14,563 nt of DNA, taken from contig JAGGUH010000064.1 in NCBI GenBank assembly GCA_021158645.1, positions 1 to 14,563 of the forward strand, written 5' to 3'. Source of the DNA: a bacterium. GTDB lineage: Bacteria > Patescibacteriota > Minisyncoccia > UBA6257 > JAGGUH01. This document shows positions 1-3,893 of this stretch, in pieces (position 1 is the stretch's first letter; each line of letters begins with the position of its first letter). Made by a program: the position numbers and the translations under genes. Below the pieces are notes generated by a model. The model was not told the DNA's origin and ran no database searches. It was given only the letters and a program-made list of their open reading frames with translations.

Positions 1-82
1 AATAATCTAAGCCATATTTAATTAAAACAGAGACAATCTGCTTGCTTCGTTTAATCTGACTCCAGGTTTTAAGATTGAACAT
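1..82 (-). CDS. UbiB/AarF (ABC1) atypical kinase family protein, 5' end only
   Basis: Partial gene: only the first 27 codons are inside the window. The ATG is the complement of 80-82 and the reading frame is open to the window edge. The peptide begins MFNLKTWSQIKRSKQ and continues into a VLIKYGLDY segment. This resembles the amino terminus of UbiB/AarF/ABC1 proteins, where a short basic helix is followed by a 'vLxKYGf' motif. UbiB-family proteins are membrane-associated atypical kinases/ATPases linked to lipid and quinone metabolism; in quinone-poor CPR genomes the substrate is unknown. It lies downstream of the phasin-like gene on the same strand, separated by a 264-nt fold-back repeat whose outer arm overlaps this start codon. 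No Shine-Dalgarno motif is seen. The assignment rests on a short N-terminal match plus context; no kinase motif lies inside the window. Confidence 0.55.
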   Translation of the reverse strand, partial: MFNLKTWSQIKRSKQIVSVLIKYGLDY

Positions 83-344
83 ACTATAAAAAGCTCAAAG
101 CTTAAAGCTGCAATTTTGAAATTCCAAATTCCAAATTACAAATTACAAACAATATCAAAATTCAAATGTTCAAAATTCAAAACTTTAATTTCTTAATTTT
201 GTTTTGAATTTTGGATTTTGGTCATTTGGATTTGTTTAGGATTTAAGATTTTGAATTTAGGATTTGAATAAATTAGCTTTAAGCTTTACGTTTTAGCTTT
301 GCACTTTGAGTTTTGCGCTTTGCGCTGAAGATCCTTTATAGTAT
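81..344. repeat. Fold-back repeat of A/T-rich heptads, copy 1
   Basis: The element is bounded by a perfect 10-bp inverted repeat, ATACTATAAA at 81-90 and TTTATAGTAT at 335-344. Inside, the left half is built of A-rich units about 7 nt long (aagctca, aagctta, aaattcc, aaattac, aaaattc). The right half is the T-rich reverse-complement style (gaatttt, ggatttt, tttgcgc), so the element can fold on itself around 185-200. It fills the whole gap between the phasin-like stop and the ubiB-like ATG, and its left arm contains the last two bases of that start codon. Similar units occur at 9544-9960 and 14370-14534. No ORF or transposase is present, and no clear target-site duplication is visible. Confidence 0.75.
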
Positions 345-349
345 CTCTA

Positions 350-637
350 CTATTTCTTAGATAACTTATCAACCTTTGCCTTTAAGGCATCTAATTCTTT
401 TCGGGTAGGAATATTCAATTTTTTCAGTGTTTTTTCTACTATTTTTTCAATTCTTTTTTCTGCTTCAACTCTACTTTTCTCTGCTTTCTTCATTAAATCC
501 TTAACAAATTTTGCCTCTTCGGTTTTTGTTAATTCGCCTCGTTTAACTAAATCTTTAGCTAATTTCTCGGCTTTCTCACGAGTTAAAGCCAAAGCGCCCA
601 AGCCGGCTAAAATTGTTTTTCTAATTAAATCTGACAT
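350..637 (-). CDS. Phasin-like coiled-coil protein (PhaF/PhaI family)
   Basis: A 95-aa, highly charged, Lys/Glu/Ala-rich protein. Residues 1-17 form a short amphipathic/hydrophobic segment (MSDLIRKTILAGLGALA). The next part (TREKAEKLAKDLVKRGELT) is the characteristic opening of phasin-like proteins, which in other bacteria coat polyhydroxyalkanoate granules. Residues 35-95 are predicted helical coiled coil. An in-frame TTG lies five codons upstream at 652, but I prefer the ATG at 637 because the family normally starts directly with the amphipathic helix; a weak GAGAA stretch lies upstream of this ATG. The UbiB-like gene follows downstream. No PHA synthase is seen, so granule binding is unproven and a lipid- or membrane-associated helper of UbiB is equally possible. 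It is preceded by a hairpin terminator, so expression may depend on read-through. Confidence 0.7.
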   Translation of the reverse strand: MSDLIRKTILAGLGALALTREKAEKLAKDLVKRGELTKTEEAKFVKDLMKKAEKSRVEAEKRIEKIVEKTLKKLNIPTRKELDALKAKVDKLSKK

Positions 638-683
638 AATTTTTGTTCTCAATTTTGGTTAATTTTTAAATCGACCTTGGATT

Positions 684-733
684 AAAAAATATCGCGGGGG
701 CATCCAATACAAATTTATTAATTGAATACCCCC
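684..733 (-). terminator. Wobble-paired hairpin followed by a T-run, between the TM peptide and phasin genes
   Basis: Arms at 721-733 and 696-708 form a 13-bp stem around a 12-nt loop. On the plus strand two positions are mismatched. In minus-strand RNA the same positions become U·G wobbles, so the stem is fully paired only in that orientation. The 3' arm ends in CCCCC and is followed after GCGAT by an A followed by six T's (complement of 684-689). It therefore works best as an intrinsic terminator or attenuator for transcripts coming from the upstream small membrane gene. The U-run starts about five nucleotides after the stem, which may make it leaky. Confidence 0.6.
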
Positions 734-742
734 ATATTATTT

Positions 743-883
743 TTATTGACCAAACGGCCAATTTTTGTTTGACCAAGCCCAACAAAGATAGCCACCAATA
801 ACTATAATGGCAATCACTGCTATTCCGATACCAATCGTTATAGGACTTGACCAGTCGATATTTGTTAGAAAATTTGTTCTCAT
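743..883 (-). CDS. Small single-pass membrane peptide, 46 aa
   Basis: Unrecognised small protein. It starts at ATG 883 and stops at TAA 743. Residues 1-14 (MRTNFLTNIDWSSP) are polar. Residues 15-33 form one strongly hydrophobic segment (ITIGIGIAVIAIIVIGGYL) suited to a single transmembrane helix. The tail is aromatic (CWAWSNKNWPFGQ), with a cysteine and three tryptophans near the membrane interface. It is the first gene downstream of a strong promoter with a TetR-like operator and has a leader of about 175 nt. A hairpin terminator follows its stop codon. No Shine-Dalgarno motif is evident; only a weak GAAAGA lies upstream. Such operator-controlled small membrane proteins often tune membrane partners, but no function can be assigned. 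The coherent TM profile and the promoter/terminator framing support a real gene. Confidence 0.55.
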   Translation of the reverse strand: MRTNFLTNIDWSSPITIGIGIAVIAIIVIGGYLCWAWSNKNWPFGQ

Positions 884-1034
884 ATTTTTTTCTTTCAATT
901 GTTAAATTAATAAAACCCTTAAGGCGAGTTCGTCCCGACCTTTAATTGGATAACAAAAGCGACGACTTTAGTTTTAAAATTCCGATAACTTTTTTTAGGA
1001 ACAAATCTTTGTTTTGCTACCTTGATAATACTAC

Positions 1035-1056
1035 TTACTTACCGATTGGTAAGTAA
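1035..1056. promoter_or_regulatory. TetR-type palindromic operator
   Basis: Two perfect 9-bp arms, TTACTTACC (1035-1043) and GGTAAGTAA (1048-1056), flank a GATT spacer. An ACCG/GGT core with outer ACT/AGT half-sites is typical of TetR/AcrR-family operators. A looser outer palindrome (atacta/agtat) extends it further. It sits immediately downstream of the -10 box of the minus-strand promoter, over and just after the expected start site, where a bound repressor would block transcription. No TetR-family gene is in the window. Confidence 0.65.
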
Positions 1057-1066
1057 TTTTAGTATA

Positions 1067-1096
1067 AGTATATCAAAATAAATAAATATTTGTCAA
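1067..1096 (-). promoter_or_regulatory. Sigma70-type promoter of the TM-peptide/phasin region
   Basis: The -35 TTGACA is the complement of 1091-1096 and the -10 TATACT the complement of 1067-1072, with an 18-nt spacer. A second TATACT follows directly at 1061-1066. The expected start is near 1060, directly against the palindromic operator, which gives an untranslated leader of about 175 nt before the 46-aa membrane peptide. Confidence 0.65.
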
Positions 1097-1181
1097 GCAA
1101 ACTAAAAACTATATTTTCTCGAAAAAAAACAATAAATGCCTGCTAAAATCTAACTCTTTACAAATTTAAAAATTGCGGTAA

Positions 1182-1212
1182 ACCCCGTAAGAGACCAAAG
1201 GTCTTACGGGGT
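1182..1212. repeat. Perfect 11-bp palindromic hairpin upstream of aspS
   Basis: ACCCCGTAAGA at 1182-1192 pairs perfectly with TCTTACGGGGT at 1202-1212 around a 9-nt loop that can itself form a CC/GG pair. It is far more GC-rich than its surroundings. No T-run follows immediately on either strand: A's follow on plus, and TTTACCGC on minus. It lies between two divergent promoters, so it is not a textbook terminator. It could be a REP-like dispersed palindrome or a protein-binding site. Confidence 0.6.
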
Positions 1213-1230
1213 AAAAAAGAAAACGGCAGA

Positions 1231-1260
1231 TTGGATTTTTTTAGAAATTTTTGATAAAAT
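1231..1260 (+). promoter_or_regulatory. Probable promoter of aspS-ndk
   Basis: TTGGAT (1231-1236) and TAAAAT (1255-1260) are separated by 18 nt. A start around 1266-1268 would place the ATG at 1274 only about 6-8 nt from the 5' end, which would be an essentially leaderless mRNA and would explain the missing Shine-Dalgarno motif. Confidence 0.45.
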
Positions 1261-1273
1261 AAACTAAAAATTT

Positions 1274-2683
1274 ATGCAAAGAATTTTTGCAACTAAAATT
1301 GGAAACTATCTTGGAAAAGAAGTTCATCTTTTTGGATTTATAATTTCAAGGAGAAATCATGGAAGCGTAATTTTTGCTGACCTAAAAGATCTAACCGGAG
1401 TTTGTCAGGTGGTTTTTTTAAAAAATAAAAATTGTTTCAAATTATCAAAAACCTTCAATGATTGGGATGTTGTTGAAATCAAAGGAAAAGTTAATTTAAG
1501 ACCAAAAGGAAACCAAAATCCAGAAATTGAAAGCGGCTCTTATGAAGTAGAAGCAGATTTCTTAAAAATTCTCTCTAAAGCAGAAAATCTTCCAATCTCG
1601 GTTGATGGAGATGGATATCAAATCTCCGAAGAGTTACGACTCAAATATCGATATTTAGATTTAAGAAGAGAACGCCTTCAAAAAAATTTAAAATTAAGAC
1701 ACAAATCTTTCAATTTTATTAGAGAATATTTATCAAAGAAAAATTTTATTGAAATCGAAACACCAATTTTATCAAAATCAACCCCTGAAGGCGCCAGAGA
1801 TTATTTAATTCCTTCAAGAATTTATCCCGGAAATTTTTTTGCTCTGCCTCAATCACCTCAACAATATAAACAACTTTTAATGGTTGCTGGCTTTGAAAAA
1901 TATTTTCAAATCACACACTGCTTTCGAGATGAAGATCTAAGAGGCGACCGCCAACCAGAATTTACTCAATTAGATTTAGAAATAAGTTTTGTTAGTCAAA
2001 ATGAAATTTTAGAGTTGGTAAAAGATTTGTTATCTAACCTTATTAAAAAATTCTTTCCAGAAAAGAAAGTTTGGTTTTCAAAGTTATCCTACCAAGAAGC
2101 AATAAAAAAATATCACACCGACAAACCAGATTTAAGGAAAAATAAAAATGATAAAGATGAACTTGCTTTTTGTTTTATAGATAATTTTCCAATGTTTGAA
2201 TGGGACAAAAAAGAAAAAAGATACCAAACACTTCATCATCCATTTACTATGCCAAAATTAGTAAAAAATGGAAAAATTGTTGAAGATAAAATTGAAATTT
2301 TAAATTCTTTAAAAAAACAGCCAGAAAAACTTTTATCTTGGCAATATGATGTTGTTTTAAATGGCGAAGAAATTGGTGGTGGTTCAATTAGAAGTAATGA
2401 CGCCAAAATTTTAATTTCAGTATTTGAAGTTTTAGGATACTCCAAAAAAGAAATTAATGAAAAATTTTCTCATTTAATTGAAGCATTTAAATACGGAGTA
2501 CCTCCTCATGGCGGCATTGCTTTTGGGGTTGACAGAATTTTGGCAATTCTTTTAAATGAACCAAGCATTAGAGAGGTCATTGCTTTTCCAAAATCAGGAA
2601 AAGCGGTAGATTTAATGACAAAATCTCCTTCAAAGGTCGAAAAAGAACAATTAAACGAACTTTATCTAAAATTAAAAAAATGA
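1274..2683 (+). CDS. aspS: Aspartyl-tRNA synthetase, bacterial type lacking the GAD insertion
   Basis: Class II cytosolic enzyme that charges tRNA-Asp. Residues 1-100 are the OB-fold anticodon-binding domain. The catalytic core carries motif 2 (FRDEDLRGDRQPEFTQ, 217-232), the amino-acid-binding LPQSPQQYKQ (191-200), the flipping-type loop HHPFTMP (321-327) and motif 3 (PPHGGIAFGVDRILA, 410-424). At 469 aa it is about 120 residues shorter than E. coli AspRS: DKPDLR (283-288) is joined almost directly to FIDNFPMFEW (301-310), so the bacterial GAD insertion domain is missing. His29 in RRNHG and Gly79 in RPKGN match positions linked to non-discriminating AspRS, so the enzyme may also charge tRNA-Asn with Asp for later amidation. 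Its stop overlaps the ndk start (ATGA), implying cotranscription and translational coupling. No Shine-Dalgarno motif is present. Confidence 0.95.
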   Translation: MQRIFATKIGNYLGKEVHLFGFIISRRNHGSVIFADLKDLTGVCQVVFLKNKNCFKLSKTFNDWDVVEIKGKVNLRPKGNQNPEIESGSYEVEADFLKILSKAENLPISVDGDGYQISEELRLKYRYLDLRRERLQKNLKLRHKSFNFIREYLSKKNFIEIETPILSKSTPEGARDYLIPSRIYPGNFFALPQSPQQYKQLLMVAGFEKYFQITHCFRDEDLRGDRQPEFTQLDLEISFVSQNEILELVKDLLSNLIKKFFPEKKVWFSKLSYQEAIKKYHTDKPDLRKNKNDKDELAFCFIDNFPMFEWDKKEKRYQTLHHPFTMPKLVKNGKIVEDKIEILNSLKKQPEKLLSWQYDVVLNGEEIGGGSIRSNDAKILISVFEVLGYSKKEINEKFSHLIEAFKYGVPPHGGIAFGVDRILAILLNEPSIREVIAFPKSGKAVDLMTKSPSKVEKEQLNELYLKLKK

Positions 2684-3153
2684 AAACAAAAGAAAAAACT
2701 TTATTAATTATCAAGCCAGATGCGTTGCAGCGAAACCTTTTGGGAGAGATTATTCATCGTTTTGAAAGAAAAGGGTTAAAAATTGTCGGATTAAAAATGA
2801 TTCAATTAGAAGATGTTTTGCTAAATAGCCATTATGCACACCACAAGGATAAACCATTCTTTGAAAGCTTAAAAAAGTTTATGAAATCTTCTCCAGTTGT
2901 AGTTTTAGTTTTGGAAGGACTTGAAGCAGTAAAAGTAGTAAGACAAATTTGCGGTGCTACTTGTGGCAGAGAAGCCGATATCGGAACTATTAGAGGTGAT
3001 TTTTCAATGTCAACGCAAACAAATATTGTTCATGCTTCCGATTCTTTAGAAACAGCAGAAATGGAAATTAAAAGATTTTTTAAAGAAGATGAACTCTTTG
3101 AATATCAAAAAATTGACTTCCCCTACCTTTATAGTGAAGATGAAATAAATTAA
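2680..3153 (+). CDS. ndk: Nucleoside diphosphate kinase
   Basis: Transfers the gamma phosphate between nucleoside di- and triphosphates through a phosphohistidine intermediate, keeping NTP/dNTP pools balanced in the cytosol. At 157 aa it is slightly longer than the usual ~140, with an acidic C-terminal extension (FPYLYSEDEIN). The ATP-binding Lys12 lies in IIKPDALQRN. The catalytic His118 lies in the signature NIVHASDS (115-122), and the GREADIGTIRGDF segment precedes it. The ATG overlaps the aspS stop by 4 nt. In this organism NDP kinase may be important for salvage-based nucleotide supply, but that is inference. No obvious terminator follows directly; the next structured element downstream is the 6S-like RNA. 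Confidence 0.95.
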   Translation: MKTKEKTLLIIKPDALQRNLLGEIIHRFERKGLKIVGLKMIQLEDVLLNSHYAHHKDKPFFESLKKFMKSSPVVVLVLEGLEAVKVVRQICGATCGREADIGTIRGDFSMSTQTNIVHASDSLETAEMEIKRFFKEDELFEYQKIDFPYLYSEDEIN

Positions 3154-3250
3154 ATAATCTATTTTCCGTCTTGATTTTTTGGTTTGCCTATACTTGTTTA
3201 AAAAAGAATAAAAAAACAAAAAATTAAAAGATATAAATTATTCTAAAAAG

Positions 3251-3259
3251 TTATCCACA
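3251..3259 (+). promoter_or_regulatory. Perfect consensus DnaA box
   Basis: TTATCCACA matches the high-affinity DnaA box exactly. It is embedded in a small inverted repeat (AAGTT and AACTT) and preceded by about 60 nt of very A-rich DNA. It stands alone: I see no second box, so an origin is unlikely. It lies about 10 bp upstream of the -35 of the 6S-like RNA promoter. A DnaA-regulated or titration site is possible, as is chance in AT-rich DNA. Confidence 0.4.
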
Positions 3260-3268
3260 ACTTTCTTC

Positions 3269-3296
3269 TTGATTTTTTTAAAAATAAATAGATAAT
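3269..3296 (+). promoter_or_regulatory. Probable promoter of the 6S-like RNA
   Basis: TTGATT (3269-3274) and GATAAT (3291-3296) are separated by 16 nt. The predicted start, around 3300-3303, falls at the 5' base of the closing stem of the RNA fold. This placement favours the plus strand as the transcribed strand. Confidence 0.45.
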
Positions 3297-3297
3297 T

Positions 3298-3464
3298 AAA
3301 ATAGCCCTTTTTAGAAAGGAAAAGAAAGGTCTTGGGGCAATTAAAAATTTAGGGAGCCGAAGCATTCTTGTTCCAGTTCTTAGGAACGGAACAAGAATTG
3401 AGGCACCCACCTTAAAATCTGCCAAGAAAACTTTCTTTCTCCTTTCAAGAAGGGCTATTTTTTT
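3298..3464 (+). ncRNA. Candidate 6S-like regulatory RNA (rod-shaped with central bubble)
   Basis: The sequence folds into one long rod. Closing stem: 3298-3309 with 3450-3461 (12 bp, perfect). Next helices: 3314-3328 with 3431-3446 (15 bp, one bulged C) and 3330-3335 with 3422-3427 (6 bp). Then comes a large open bubble of 16 nt on the 5' side (3336-3351) and 13 nt on the 3' side (3409-3421). Above it, GGGaGCC/GGCaCCC (3352-3358 with 3402-3408) leads to a perfect 11-bp apical stem (3364-3374 with 3388-3398) and an inner GTTC/GAAC stem capped by TTAG. Seven T's (3458-3464) end the element. Closing stem, central bubble mimicking an open promoter, apical stem and ~165-nt length are the hallmarks of 6S RNA (SsrS), which binds housekeeping RNA polymerase. 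I cannot confirm it against a covariance model; a fold-back repeat is the main alternative. A minus-strand 78-aa reading frame across it looks spurious. Confidence 0.5.
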
Positions 3465-3805
3465 ATGATTGCTTTCCAATCTTGGTAATCATTAATACCT
3501 TGATATATTACTCCTAAAAGAAACCCTAAAAGCAATTTATTATAAATAATCGGAATCTGAAAAATAATTCCTAAAATAAGAATTAATGAGGAACAAAACC
3601 AATGATGAAAATGAAGTCGATAGTTTTTTATTTTAATAATTAAAGACCTAAAAAATTTAGGTGGCTGACCTGTTTTCTCTCCAGCAAAAAATTTGGCTAA
3701 AAAATAGCCCCAAATAATTCCTAAAAGCATTAAAAAATATCCGTAAAAAACTGCTCCTATCAAAAAAAGAAAAATTATTTTTTTCTTAATTTTAAGAAAA
3801 TTCAT
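3455..3805 (-). CDS. Small HHW-motif integral membrane protein
   Basis: A 116-aa hydrophobic protein of unknown function. It has a basic N-terminus (MNFLKIKKK), a long hydrophobic region at 10-40 that could be one or two helices, a cytosolic-looking basic stretch at 45-64, and then HFHHW (65-69) leading directly into a hydrophobic segment (70-83). A last segment (LLLGFLLGVIYQG, 91-103) is followed by the polar tail NDYQDWKAIIKK. Clustered histidines at a membrane edge suggest metal or haem binding, but this is not shown. I recognise the general pattern of small 'HHW' membrane proteins common in Patescibacteria, without a known role. Its TAG stop lies inside the closing stem of the 6S-like RNA, so the two are convergent and overlap by about 10 nt. 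It has its own promoter, with a leader of about ten nucleotides. Confidence 0.75.
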   Translation of the reverse strand: MNFLKIKKKIIFLFLIGAVFYGYFLMLLGIIWGYFLAKFFAGEKTGQPPKFFRSLIIKIKNYRLHFHHWFCSSLILILGIIFQIPIIYNKLLLGFLLGVIYQGINDYQDWKAIIKK

Positions 3806-3822
3806 TTCTCAATTTTAAAAAA

Positions 3823-3851
3823 ATTTTAAGACAAAATAAAAAATATGTCAA
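3823..3851 (-). promoter_or_regulatory. Promoter of the HHW membrane protein
   Basis: TTGACA (complement of 3846-3851) and TAAAAT (complement of 3823-3828) are separated by an optimal 17 nt. The expected start near 3816 leaves a leader of about ten nucleotides. Its -35 is adjacent to the -35 of the divergent dnaE promoter, so the two are back to back. Confidence 0.6.
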
Positions 3852-3852
3852 A

Positions 3853-3880
3853 TTGATTATTTTTCTATTTTAAATAAAAT
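3853..3880 (+). promoter_or_regulatory. Probable promoter of dnaE-thrS
   Basis: TTGATT (3853-3858) and TAAAAT (3875-3880) are separated by 16 nt. A start near 3886-3888 would leave only about 6-8 nt before the dnaE ATG, again close to leaderless. Confidence 0.45.
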
Positions 3881-3893
3881 TTGAAATAGTTTT

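Noticed and set aside
638..652. TTG start for the phasin-like gene
   Set aside because: The downstream ATG gives the usual family start and is a stronger initiation codon.
1182..1212. Intrinsic terminator or T-box leader for aspS
   Set aside because: There is no T-run after the stem on either strand. The hairpin is upstream of the predicted aspS promoter, and no T-box sequence is present.
2600..2700. UGA-recoded genetic code
   Set aside because: In-frame TGA ends aspS at the expected length, as it does hisS and rpsU, so the standard bacterial code fits.
3154..3297. Replication origin
   Set aside because: Only one DnaA box is present, with no box cluster and no dnaA, dnaN or rpmH nearby.
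3243..3479. 78-codon minus-strand reading frame
   Set aside because: It runs through nearly the whole foldable RNA region, overlaps the membrane protein gene end, has a low-information Lys/Arg/Leu composition and no recognisable domain. The complementary arms explain the sequence better.
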